Shown here piece after piece: positions 32,018 through 44,623 of a DNA stretch of 64,000 nt. Numbering within the stretch: position 1 is the first letter of the stretch; each line of letters opens with the position of its first letter. The notes beneath the pieces were generated by a model. It did not search any database. It saw nothing but the letters and a program-made list of their open reading frames with translations, and was not told where the DNA came from. The DNA comes from Auanema rhodensis. Its lineage: Eukaryota; Nematoda; Chromadorea; Rhabditida; Rhabditidae. The DNA is taken from the NCBI GenBank assembly GCA_964057225.1, contig OZ059897.1, positions 11,718,001-11,782,000 on the forward strand, read 5' to 3'. Both the position numbers and the translations under genes were made by a program.

Positions 32018-33380
32018 ATGTCTGATTTGAATTCAAGTCTTCAACAACTAACTTGGCTGTTATTAGCTAGGCAGCAAGTACCACAAGAACAGGCTAACAT
32101 TCCTCAACAAAATATTGTTAGTTGATTATTAGTAAAAATAATATTTTTAATACTTTAGATGGTAACAAAACCTGAAAAGCCTATTGTTAATGCAAAAGTT
32201 CGATTTAAAGATCCTAATAAGCCACCTTTATCATATACTCAACTTATACATCAAGCATTAGTATCATCACCTCATCAAAAGTAAATTTAAATGGATTATT
32301 TTGAAATTGAAAAGTTATAATCATCTATTTAGATGTACTTTACATGAAATTTATACATATATTACAAATAATTATGAATATTATAAAAATACTCGTAACT
32401 TATCATGGAAGGTTTGTAAACATATTTTAATATTTTTAAAATAATTCTTTTCTAGAATTCGATTCGACATAACTTATCAGTAAGTAAAGTTTTTCAAAAA
32501 GAAACAAAACCAAATGGTGAAAAAAGTAAGAAAAACTTTAAAAAATATTGTCATTTATTATATTTTATTATAATTTTAGCTTTTTATTGGATTTTAAATC
32601 CAAATGATTCTTCAAAACAAAAAGAAAAAAAGTTTTTGGAATCACAAACACGTATAAATCCATTAATCAAAAAAATGTTTAAAATTGGTAAATTTACGTG
32701 TTTCTTTATTCTTTTCTTATATAAATTATTCATTTTAGGTGAAACAAGTGAAGGAAGCAGTCATGAACTCACAACATCAGAAGCAGTTTCATATCGAAAT
32801 TCGGAAGAATTTAGTGGAGAAGTTTCAAAAAGAAGACAAACAGAACAGCGAGTAGTTAAAGATTTGATGTTGGATGAAGAAGAAGACATATCGGGCTTAA
32901 GATTATTTGCTTCTCAAGATTTAACTGCTTCTTTCAAAAAAGTTTATGAAGAGTTATTTCCAAATCAACCAAATAATAATATAAATCAAAGAGTATGTTT
33001 CATATTTATTTCTTCTTTCTTCTATACAACTTTTAGCAAAACTTTGCTACTATTGCTTTAGAAGCTGCTGGTGTTTCTTTAACTCCAACTTATGAAAAGA
33101 AAGGTTAAGAATTGAGAGATAGAATCTAGAATTTTATTTTGAATTTCAGAAGATAACTTCATGCATCAGTTACAACCTGCCTCATATTCATCAGAATCGC
33201 CTTCTTCTTCCTCAAATCACACATTTATCTCATCAACTTATACAGGTTAATCAGTTAAGTTTTCAAATTTAATATTCTGTTTGTTCAGATTCTATATTAT
33301 CGGCAAATGATCCCGAAGATCAATTTGTGAATGTTGAAGATGATTCAGATGATGAATTTGATTGGAGCCGAATTACATAA
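32018..33380 (+). CDS. Forkhead-domain transcription factor
   Basis: About 330 residues from nine or so exons. After a short N-terminus (MSDLNSSLQQLTWLLLARQQ) the forkhead domain covers about residues 45-140: KPPLSYTQLIHQALVSSP, TLHEIYTYITNNYEYYK and WKNSIRHNLSVSKVFQKE (recognition helix NSIRHNLS intact), ending FYWIL. PPLSY replaces the usual PPYSY. The rest is acidic and Ser-rich: DLMLDEEEDISGLRLF, a Ser run, and an end EDDSDDEFDWSRIT, which could be an activation domain. Forkhead class cannot be fixed by eye; FOXJ-like is possible. Start is one base after an acceptor-like AAG. IFT140 begins 408 bp downstream on the same strand; some FOXJ-type factors control cilia genes, but a link here is only suggestive. 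Confidence 0.9.
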
Positions 33381-33788
33381 GAATTCCATTTTTCTTGTCT
33401 TGTAAATATGTATTTTCTTAAATGTTATCAGATAATTATTTTATATTAAAATAGTTTTATTCATATAATTTATAGAAAGTATGCATATAAGTACTATTTT
33501 CTATAGTTTTTGTTTTATTTTTTTATATTGAAATATGAAATAATTTCGAAACTTTTTGTTATTTCGGAACAGTTCAAACAGAATACTTCCTTGAAAACAA
33601 GACAGAGCAAGGAAGAAACATTTGGTATTGCTAGCATGTGGCGTTGTCATGGTAACAACGTTATATGCAAAACCTTCAGTTTTAACAACGACCTAGTTTG
33701 TTAGACTGTTTCCTTCAATTTAATAATTTCATATTTAATAATAATAATAATAATATAATATATTATTTTATATAATATTTATATAAAA
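33381..33788. other. Spacer between forkhead gene and IFT140
   Basis: 408 bp. It should hold the forkhead 3'UTR and the IFT140 promoter. A block at 33640-33662 contains GTTGTCATGGTAACAAC, a palindromic X-box-like sequence (RFX consensus GTNRCC-N0-3-RGYAAC), about 140 bp before the IFT140 start. Otherwise AT-rich with a TAA-repeat near 33740. Confidence 0.6.
33641..33660. promoter_or_regulatory. Candidate X-box (RFX site) of IFT140
   Basis: The core GTTGTCATGGTAACAAC is a near-perfect inverted repeat. It fits the X-box bound by RFX factors such as C. elegans DAF-19, which lies within about 250 bp of the start of ciliary genes. Here it lies about 140 bp before the ATG of a core ciliary gene. 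Seen directly; binding is inferred. Confidence 0.75.
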
Positions 33789-36700
33789 ATGGAACATCTA
33801 CATATGCAATGGTCAGCATGTTCCACATGGCTTGCTCTAGCTTCAAAAGTCGATGATCACAAAGGACAAATTGATTTTTTTCTTAATACAGTTAGTTATA
33901 TAAACATTTTTTTATATTTCTTCTAAATATTATTTTTTTAAGGGATCCAAAGCCTCTGTAGATCCAATTGTTCGGAATTCAATTCCAACATGTATACAAT
34001 GGAATCCTGTTGATTCATTTTTGATTATAGGATGGGAAGATGGAACAATTAACATTACAAATCCTCAAAAAGATCAAGGTAAACAATGATTTAATTTAAT
34101 AAAATATAAGCTTTAACATATAAATATTAAAATTAAAATTTTAATTTTGAGATTTAACACTTGATAATGGAGGATCACCATTATTTTCTGTGAAATGGAG
34201 TCATAATGGTAAAACATTATTAACTATTAGACAGGTATACTTATATATATATAATTGAATATTAAAATTAAAATAATTTTATAGAATGGACATCTATCAT
34301 TATATTCATTTTCAATGAAAAAAACAAGTAGTTTAGTGAATATTGGTGAATATTCAATAGATGAAACACCAACAGCAGTAACTATTAAGCTATCTTATGA
34401 GTAAATATTTTATATTTTCTTCAGATAAATTAATATTTTTTTCTAGAACAATAGTTGAAAAGAAAAAAGATGTTGGATTTGCTTTAGATGAACATCAATC
34501 TTATGATGAAAATCTAGAGAATAAGGTTAAATAATACTTATTATTATATATAATTAATATTTCATATAGATTTCTTCAAATGAAAGCCCAATTATAAACA
34601 AAAAAAGAAATCCACATGGTACATCATTTCTAATTGTTGGAGAAAATAATAATGTTCATTCTATACATGAAAATGGTGAAATTAAAATAGTTTATACGGT
34701 ATAAATTAAATATTAAATTATATTTATTTTTATATTTATAGTTTGATAGTACAGTATCATTTATTGGATATTATGAAGAAAAAAATATATTAATAGCATT
34801 TACAAATGAAGTAATGTTACATCATGTTAATGTAGATGGTGATGTTTTTACTGAAAAATTAAAGGTAAATATTGTAATTTTTATGAATTAATTTATTGAA
34901 TTTTATATTTTTAGGTTAAATTAAACGGAAAATTTGATACATATCAGCTATTACTTATCGAAAATATGTTATTGATAGCATATGAAGACAAAGATATCAG
35001 AGTATGGGATTTAGAATCAGAAGAACATGGTACTATATCGCTGTTAACTACCAAAGGGTTTTCAAGTACTGATCGATGTACATGTTTGGCATATTGTTCA
35101 AGAAAAGGTAAAATATTATATATTATTATTACTATAATTATAATTATAATATAATTATTATTATAGGAATTATATCAGCTGGTACAATCGAAGGTAAAGT
35201 AGCTAATTGGAGAAAAAGAATGAATGAGAAATCAATCGATTCTTCATGGAAATTACAAAATGCTCATGATATTGGAGACAAGGTTTTCTTTGTCATGGAA
35301 ATTAAGAAAAAAATAAATTAATATGCTTATAGGTTCGCAGCTTATGCTGGTCGTCTGTGCATGGATCATTAGCTGTTAATACTACTTCAAATATTACAAT
35401 ATTAAATGATGATCAACATATAATATCATTTAATTCTAAAGTATTTTCATTTTTTTTTCTTCTTTAAAGATTTTTTTCAAATTTGAGGTTGCTGTAATTC
35501 AAACAACACCTTCAACATTTACTTTGTTAAATGTTGCAACATCAGTTACACAAGAATTAAAAGTACCAATTGTACCATCTGGAATACATTTAGCTGATAA
35601 ACAACTTGTAGTATGGAGCAAAGATACAGTAATATCTATCTATATAATATTTCTTTTTAAAACTTTTATATAATTTAGGTTATGACATATGATGTTCAAA
35701 CATCATTAGCTACTATGACATCAGGATCATTCACATGTTCAGCATCTGATATAATAATTCATCAACATACATTATTTTGTATTGAAGGTGATAAGATAAA
35801 TGCTAGAACATCACAGGTTTTATACAAAATAATTATTTTTCAAAATATATTGTTTAAGGGAACTGTTCGTCAAATATTATCATTACCTGAAATGGAAGGT
35901 GATCCAATAGTAATGAATTTTAATAAAAGTTGGTTATGTGTTGGAACAACAAATGGATTTATAAGAATTTATAATATATCAAAAAAGTTTGTTTATTATG
36001 TCTTAAACATATAAACAAATAAAATATTTTAGGGAAGCTAGACAAGAATATCATTCAAAATATGTGATTGAATCATTGCCAACATTTTTAAAATTTGCTT
36101 CTATTAAGATAAATGATACGGGAAATAGGATTGCCTTTACATATTACGAGGTTTTCCCTCTTCTTCTTTTAAATTTTTATTTTTTTAATATTTTAGAGTC
36201 ATATGGGTATAAGCGATAGTATTGTTGTATGGGATGCTGAAACAGATCATGTTATGTATTTTAGCTTTATGAAAGGCATGACGGATCAACAAGAATATGA
36301 ATCTGAAGCTGAACAAGCTAATACATCTTCTCAACGGCCTGTAACAGCTGCTGCCAGGTAATAATTACCTCTGATTCATCTTATGGCTTCGTATTGAAGG
36401 AAGTTGGAGAAGGAAAAATCACGGTTTCGAATGATGTTACATCATCCAGGAACATTACAATGGGATGAGAATGATTCACGATATTTAGTAGTTGAAGCTG
36501 TACCTTCAACATATGAAATAGTTTGTGAAAATAATTCAAAATTTCAAAAAAAACTTATTTTATCAGGAGGATAGCTATACGCTTTCCATGTTTATCACAT
36601 CAGAACATGGATTACAGCTACATGATTTACAAAAGAAAAGTGCAATGTGTGATAAATTAATTGGAATTTCAGTACCTTATATGTATTTTTTAAAAAAAGT

Positions 36701-39700
36701 TTGTTTGTTTAATATTAATAAGAATTTAAAATATATTTATTTATTAGACTGAATTTGATGATGATGAACAACGTGGAGAAAAAACTATAGCAAGGCTTGT
36801 TGTAGCAAAAACATTACGAGAATTCATTGGAATTGAAAATTGCGACACAGATACTAAAAAGGGAATGTTGGATTTTTCACTTTATTTAACATTAGGACAT
36901 ATGGATGAAGCTTTTAAAGCAATTAAATTCATTAAAAGGTATAATTAAATTTAATAACTATATTAATTATATTTTATTTTATTTAAGTGATTCTGTATGG
37001 GAACAAATGGCTTCAATGAGTGTGAAAACCCGAAGATTAGATGTTGCTGCCGTATGTTTGGGTCATATGAGAAATGTGAGAGGAGCTCGAGCACTTCGAG
37101 AAGCTCAACAGAAAGGTTTGTACAGTATAAATCAAATTTTATGAAATCTACGAAATAGAAGAATAGATTAAACTATTTACAGGAGAAAGTGAAGATATGC
37201 AATGTGCTGCTATAGCTATTGAATTGGGAATGCTTGTATGTAAAATAGAAATTTTTAATAAAAATGAAAATGTTAAGGATGAAGCAGAAGCATTATATGC
37301 TACAAATGGACGTTATGACATGGTTAATAAGATAGAACAAGCTCAAAATGGATGGAATCATGTATTATATCGTGTTAAACAACTTTATGTTTTGTGTTTA
37401 CAAATTTTCAGGCATTTTCAATTGCTGAAAGAAAGGATAGAATACATTTAAGAAATACATATTATAATTATGGAAAATATCTTGAATCTATAGGAGCTAA
37501 TGAAGGAGCAGTTGAAAAGTATTTAATTTATAAAAATATTTATAATATTCTATATTAAGCTATGAAAAATCTGAAACACATCTGTTTGAAGTAACTCGTA
37601 TGCTTCATGATAATCCTAGAAATTTGGAAGCTTATATACGAAAGAAGCGAGATCCGTAAGATGAAATAGTTATAAATCTATATAATTTTAAAATATTTTT
37701 AGAGAATTATATAGATGGTGGGCAAGATATTTGGAAAGTGTTGGAGAATATGATGGTTCAATCAATTTTTATACAATAGCTGAAGATTCTTATAATGTTG
37801 TTCGAATAATGGCTAATATGGGTAAAACACAAGAGGTTTGATAATCAATTAATATTAATTATTTTATTAATTTAAAATGAATTATAGGCATCTTCATTAG
37901 CTTTACAATCAGGAAATAAATCAGCTTGTTATCATATGGCTAAAACATACGAAAATGATGAAAACTTTATTGAAGCTGTGAACTTTTATACAAAAGCTCA
38001 TGCTTTCAGTAGTGCAATCAGATTAGCAAAAGTAAATATATTTATGTTTAAAAATTAATTTTGAAACATTTAGACTCATGGAATGAAAGATAAATTAGCC
38101 AATTTATGTTTAATGGCAGGAGGAAGTGAACTTGTTGAAGCAGCAAAGTATTATGAAGATATTCCCGGATATGCTCATAAAGCTGTAATGTTATATCATA
38201 AAGTTTGTTTTAATATATACATAGTTGTATAATATGCTAATTATATAATAATTATGTGAACATTAGGCTGGAATGATTGGTCGAGCATTAGATTTGGCAT
38301 TTCGAACAGAACAATTCAGTGCACTGGATTTGGTTGCTAAAGATTTGGATGGAACGAGTGATCCAAGTACCTTAAAGGTTGAGAAATGCTGAACAATTCT
38401 CAGTATAATAGGAAACAAATATTTCAGAGAGCAGCCGAGTTCTTTGAAACAAATCAAAATTATGAAAAAGCAGTTGAATTATTATGTTTAGCTAAAGAGG
38501 TAAAATATATTTTCTTAACTATATCATATAATTAATGTTTAGTTTCAAATGGCATTGATATTATGTAAACGAAAAAATGTATTTATAACCGAGAAAATAG
38601 CAGAATTAATGACTCCAACTAAAGGTATTCTCTTTAATTATTAATAGAAATTCCGATACATGTAACTTACATGTTTGATTGTAATCTTTTTGATTTTTAC
38701 GTTTAAAATACTTACCTTAATTCGATTTATAAGTATTATAATCTATCAATCTTCATCAATACAAGTTGAACTTGACCAAAAAGCTACAAATACATGTTGG
38801 GAACAGAACGCAGAGCACGGACTAACCGAAAATCCCAAATACTCTTTATCCTTAAACGATAATCGCTTTCCGGAAACTTGATGAATAAAAAAAATATTTA
38901 ATTATTTTAAATATATTTGTAAATTAATAATTTAATTTTAGAAACAACTCCAAATGTATCGGAAAGAAAAGAAATTTTAATGGTTATAGCTGATGTATGT
39001 CATCAACAAGCATTATATACCATTGCAGCAAAGAAATATACACAAGCTGGAGATAAAATTAAAGTTTGTTCATTAAGCTTTAACTGATTTTTGAAAAAAT
39101 TAATATTTTTTTCTTTTTCTTAGGCGATGAAAGCTTTATTGAAAACGGGTGATGCACAGAAAATTCGATTTTTTGCAAATACAGCTCGTAGCAAAGAAAT
39201 TTATATTTTGGCAGCAAATTTCCTACAGGTACGTACACAGATGCCAACTTCAAACTTCCAATAAAACTTTGTAGACGACAGATTGGCAAGGTAATGCTGA
39301 AATGATGAAAGATATTGAAACCTTTTACACAAAATCTCAATCTCCTGAACATTTAGCAAATTTCTATATATCATGTGCTCATGTAAGTTCAAATAAGTTT
39401 AAGCGTAAGAAATGCAATTTTTAGATGGAAATTGAAAATTGGAGTCAATTTGAGCAAGCTGAAGGTGCTCTTGAACACGCTGCTCAAGTTTTAGGTTTGT
39501 CTCGAAGTTTATTGTAGAAAGTTTACTTAATAATATTTTTTTCAGCAAAAGCAGCGCAAAGTGACAACATGAGAAAAAGTATAACTGTCCTTCAAAATCG
39601 TGTAAAAGAACATTTAGAACAAATAACAAAATTTAAAAAAATTAAAGGGTAAATTAAAAAAATAAGAGGAATAACTGAAATCTAAATAATTCAGGGTTTA

Positions 39701-40137
39701 TAAGAAAGATCAAAATGAAGGTGTTCGTCAATTGACAGCACTTGCTGAAGAAGCATCAGTTGAAGATATTATTCGACCAAATAATATATTTACATTACTT
39801 ATTGAACATCATGTTAAAAACGAAAATTGGAATGCTGTAAGTTTTGAAAAATTAAAAAATGCGTTTAACATGAACTTGATAGGCATATCGTTGTGTGAGT
39901 CAGCTCATGAAACAACAACCAAACTATGATCTTGTATCGGATATATCGGAAGAAACATTGAATAGAGTAAGATAAACGGAGCTCAATTAGCTGAAAGATT
40001 TATTTCAGATTTGTGATGAAATGGGAGTGGCAAGAGTAACTGATAAACATCAATCTCATGATTCTGATAATGATGGTGAAGAGGTGGATTTCTCTTATGC
40101 AATGCAAAGACAACAACGGAATTCAAAACCATTTTAA
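33789..40137 (+). CDS. IFT140: Intraflagellar transport protein 140 (IFT-A)
   Basis: Longest gene in the window, about 30 exons. Spliced product starts [20 protein letters not shown]. The N-terminal half (33.8-36.4 kb) has WD40-type blades, e.g. [35 protein letters not shown] and [20 protein letters not shown]; the C-terminal half is a TPR/alpha-solenoid with AACLGHM-type repeats ([57 protein letters not shown]). These match IFT140/CHE-11, a core IFT-A subunit for retrograde transport in cilia. It ends NSKPF at 40137, then AATAAA at 40146. Most introns are 45-60 bp; one near 38624-38940 is about 318 bp. An X-box lies upstream. Confidence 0.94.
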
Positions 40138-41980
40138 AGAGAAAGAATAAATCTTTTATTGAATTATTGTGATGTTTGTTACGGTAATAAGGCTGATATG
40201 TTGAAAAAGACCATAAGGGAGGAAGAGATAGAGGAAGAGGGAGGTGAAACTGAAGAGAAAGTAGAATAAGAGAGTATTATAGAGAAAGAGTGTGGATAAA
40301 AAAATGAAAAAGAGAGTGAAAGAGAGATATGAGAAGAAAAGTAAAATGAACACTAAAAGTGAGAGATGTTGAAAGAAAATGAGATAGTGAATGAGAACAC
40401 TAAATCATTCAGTTAAATTTTATGGCTTCAATTTGATGGCAGATAGACGTAGCTTCTTTACTTTATAAGAATAAATGGTGATGAAATTTAGATGAGATGA
40501 AGAGTTAGAGAAAGGAATAAAAGATAAGAAATAAAGGAAATGAGGTATACACACAGAGATATTAAGAGCGAAAGATGACAAAGAAGAACAAAGAGATTTA
40601 GTGAGAAGAAGAAGACACTATGAAAGCGATTTGATACAGAAGAATCATTTCTAGCTTTCTTATTATTAATTTTAGAATAATAATATTAGAAAATAACTTT
40701 AAATTATAATTAAAATTATAATAATTCTTTAATAAAATATATTATTTTTGAATTAATTTTTTATAATTATATAAAAATTAATTATATTATATTATTAATA
40801 AAACTACTGTTAATTCTTATATCTTATATCATAATCACATTACTTCTCCTTCTTCTTAGTTTATGCTTTGTCGTTTTCTAAATATCTTATGAATCATGTT
40901 GAGCGTCAGCTGATGGAATACGGTAGTCAATCAATGTGAACTATTCTTATACCTTTCTTGTTATAATTCTACAAATATAACTAAAACATTTTAAATATTT
41001 TATTTAAAATATTATCTTAACTATATACATATAGTTAAATCATCAGAAATAAGGTTTTTGAATAATAAAAAGGGGAAAAAACAGCAATGAAAGGTGCGCT
41101 TGTTTCCAAAAAAATTTCACGCTCTTTCTCTCTCAGTCTCTTTCTTAATCCATGTATATCTCTCATATCTTTTCATTTGTCTTTCAATTTCATTCATTCA
41201 GACTCAGAGATGTTTCAAAGTAACATTTTCTGAACTGTCAATGTCATCATTCAATCCAAAGAATCATGTTAGTCATATGGTCAAAGTTGTCTTTTTGACT
41301 TCAATCCATCCTCGTATTTTCCATTGTCTTCATTCATGTTTCTGACATTTGGACTGTGTGCATGGCTGTCTCCTTAATCTTAGTTCTCCTTATAACGTCC
41401 CATCATTCTTTTCATCTGATTTCTTTCTTTCCATCCTTCGATCGGAGCCCTCAGTGTGGCTGTTCGTGATTTTGTGGCCCCGGTGCTAATCCTGATTTAC
41501 AACCTCAGTCGCATCCAACATCCTCCATTCTTCGCGAGCATTCCAATCAGCCAGCCTACTTTCAATTATTTCCGCTTGGTACCCAAACTATCCTTCAAAT
41601 AACTCAAAATTAGGAAAGATAATGAGAAAAGTAGTCGTTCATCTTTCGAGAATGGGTATATCCGTTTAACTATATTATAACTATTACCTATTGGCTAAAG
41701 ATCCCTGGGTTAACTATATATCCTCTTGTCCCATATTCTAAATTCAGTCTGCAATCTGTCATCCGGATAGTTTTGAGCTCTATATGGCTCATTTACAACA
41801 CCATGTTCGACCATAAATATTGAAACAGCAGAACTAATAAGCATTTACAGCATATTCGCCTCATTGTTTTTCTTCTTATATACTACTACTACTCCTTTAT
41901 CTTTGAATATTTCTTAATTTATATCTTATATTATATTTTTTCTTACAGTATTCAACTAGTATGTTGTTGTAAGTAAAAGA
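40138..41980. other. Intergenic: IFT140 3' end and Wnt upstream region
   Basis: About 1.8 kb. 40160-40620 is purine-rich (GA-rich) on + and non-coding. 40650-41050 is very AT-rich. 41380-41590 is clearly GC-richer and may hold the Wnt promoter, enhancer or a 5' untranslated exon. A pyrimidine-rich TTTTTTCTTACAG at 41950 is an acceptor just before the Wnt start exon. No protein gene recognised. Confidence 0.55.
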
Positions 41981-44029
41981 ATGCAAAATCTGCTGACTTA
42001 CTGCATTTTCGCTTTAATTTGTTATGTTTCAGCCTATTCATGGTTGTAAGTTTTCTTTTCTATTATTCTTTTTAAAAATAAAATTTTCTATTTTTTCAAA
42101 TCCCATTCACTGTTTCTAGAACTGTCGGTCTTGTTGGTAGTCAGGTTGATCTGAAAAAAATTAGCTCGTCATGCAAAAACCTGAAAGGTTTAAATCGAAA
42201 ACAGATCAAGTAAATTTTAAACTTTTCTTATTTTAATGAAAAAGATTTGATTTTTTAGATTTTGTCGTCAAAATCCTCATTTGATGAACAGCGTTCAAAT
42301 TGGTGCTAAAGATGCTTATAATGAATGTCAATATCAATTTTATAAAAGACGGTTTTAGAAATTTTATAATTTTATTTATTTTTATTTTTATTTTTAGATG
42401 GAATTGTTCACTTATTAATCCTGTATCAAGAGAACTGATAGATGGTGTTCTTCTTACTGCTGGTACACGTGAATCAGCCTTTGTTCATGCACTATCGTCT
42501 GCTGGTGTTGCATACAAGTACAGTAGCATTCAGATGATTTTGAAAACTGAAAAATTGATTTTAGAGTGACCAGAGACTGTGCTCGTGGATTGAACGGTGA
42601 CCAATGTGGATGTGACATTTCTAAGCGTCAAGTTGGATTTTGTTTTTGAAAAAAGGTTGAAAGATTAATTGATTTCTTACATAGGGCTTTGATATGATGG
42701 GATGCTCTGATCATATTCAATATGGAATAGCAATTTCAAGAGAATTTGTTGATGCAGCAGAGAAAACTCGCAATCGAAGTAGTGATCCTGAGACTATATT
42801 AGTGAATTTACATAACAATCGAGCAGGACGTCAGGTAAACTTCAATTTCAAATTCAAAAATTAATAAAAGCCTACAATTAAGTAGACAGTATGAGCTCTT
42901 TATGAGCAATCAAACTACAAACTAAATAGGAAATAATCTTTTTTCCATATTATTTTTCTTTGAAAAAGCTTCTTGTAATCTGTAGTTTTGCTGTTGGCGT
43001 GTACAATGTTATCGCCATCAACAGTAATTAATCGGTTTTTGGACATTGAAAGCATATAAAAATTTTTCTCAGACAAATGTCTTCAAACATGGTCAAATCT
43101 ATTTACAATTTAAGGTATTAGAGAAAAGTTTACGACGAGAATGTAAATGTCATGGAATGAGTGGTTCATGTGAAGTTAAGACATGCTGGGAAAGTATGCC
43201 ACCATTCAGGTTCGAAACAAGCTTCAAAGTTTTTAAGCATGTGTTTGTTTCAATTGTACTCAAACTTTGCTTTAAAGAAAACATTAGAAACGTTTAATGA
43301 ATTCATTTATAGGGAAATAGGATCAATGATAAAAGATAAATTTGATGGTGCTTCAGAAGTATTATATAATTAATTAATTATAATATAATATTATTTTATA
43401 TTTTAGGTTAGTGTGATTGATGAAGATGAAAAGCCAAAGATTATTATGAAACATACACATTTCAAACGTCACACAAACGCTGATCTTGTAAGATTTTTTT
43501 TGTTCAAATACAAAATTTTCCCTATAATTTTGTCTGAATTTCAATTCGTAACAAAAACAAATTGATGATAAGAGGCAGTCGTGTTATCAATATTTCCGGA
43601 AACTTTCATGAATGCAGCGTGAGATATACAGACATATGCTTTTTTGGCCAAATATTAGAGAAATTGTATTAACTTCCCATAAATATTTGAACTCTTATCT
43701 TTATATTTGAGTTCAAAACATTTTTTTTGCAGGTTTATCTGAAGCCTTCACCAGATTTTTGTGATGCTGATGAATCTCGAGGTATTCTAGGAACTAAAGG
43801 AAGAGAATGTAATATTTCATCTCAAGGTGTTGATGGATGTCAAATTGTAAGTTTCACCCATTTATATATAAAATAATATTTTTATTTTATTTTTAAGCTC
43901 TGTTGTAATAGAGGATTTGAACGTAAAGTTTCATATGTAAAGGATAAATGTAATTGCAAATTTCATTATTGTTGCCGAGTAGAATGTGACGAATGTGAAA
44001 GAGTTGAAGAAAAATATTATTGTTTATAA
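41981..44029 (+). CDS. Wnt family secreted ligand
   Basis: Starts with a signal peptide ([20 protein letters not shown]), then [35 protein letters not shown], a CGCD motif, [19 protein letters not shown], the acylation site [16 protein letters not shown] and a Cys-rich end [20 protein letters not shown] to EEKYYCL. The Ser for palmitoleoylation is intact and the Cys pattern is complete. The usual WGGCSDN reads MMGCSDH, an unusual variant. The paralogue (Wnt4-like, cwn-type or other) was not resolved. Nine or so exons; two introns (42835-43112 and about 43489-43732) are several times the local norm. An ATG upstream at 41961 lies in another frame before the start; the chosen start gives the signal peptide. 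Confidence 0.93.
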
Positions 44030-44623
44030 ACATGAATGAATGATATTTCATTCAACTCTTTTCACTGTTTTGTGCAAAAATTTGTGTTTGGTCCTTTGAT
44101 TTTGTGTGTTTTTAACTAATTTACCGTATTCTTCTTAGCTATTTGAACTAAATATCATTTCAACATCCAAATAATGTTTTGATTTCTTCTATTTTCGATT
44201 CATCTTTTATCTTCTGGAGCTGTTTGTTTAAATAGATAGTTTCATTGAAAATCTTTAGATTTTTTAGATTTATAGTATAAATCATCAGGAAGAATTTTGG
44301 TTTTCTTTTCAATATTTTTCTTTTTCTCTCTCTTTTTTTCATTTTATATTTCTGTCTCATTTTACTGTTCTCTTCCTGTTTGGTCTCAGCTCATCTATTA
44401 ATACATGTTCTCTTATAACTTTTTTTTCTTTTAAATATCTTTATATATATACTTATATTCATAAAATAATAGTTTTGTATTCTTTTTTTTGTTTAATTTC
44501 TAATAAAAATTTAAAATTTTGTAATGAATGAATCTTTATTTTTTTTGGAAAATTTGTATCTAATATATTGCATCTAATATATATATGTATAAGTAATTAA
44601 AGTATAAAAATCCAATAATACAA
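44030..44623. other. Convergent 3' region of Wnt and PRR5-like genes
   Basis: AT-rich spacer between convergent genes, T-rich on +. Candidate AATAAA-type signals near 44502 (+). No coding or structured RNA signal seen. Confidence 0.5.

Noticed and set aside
38675-38881. 68-codon frame inside an IFT140 intron as an extra exon
   Set aside because: Skipping it joins MTPTK to [12 protein letters not shown] smoothly, as in IFT140 relatives; the frame has no match and ends in a stop.
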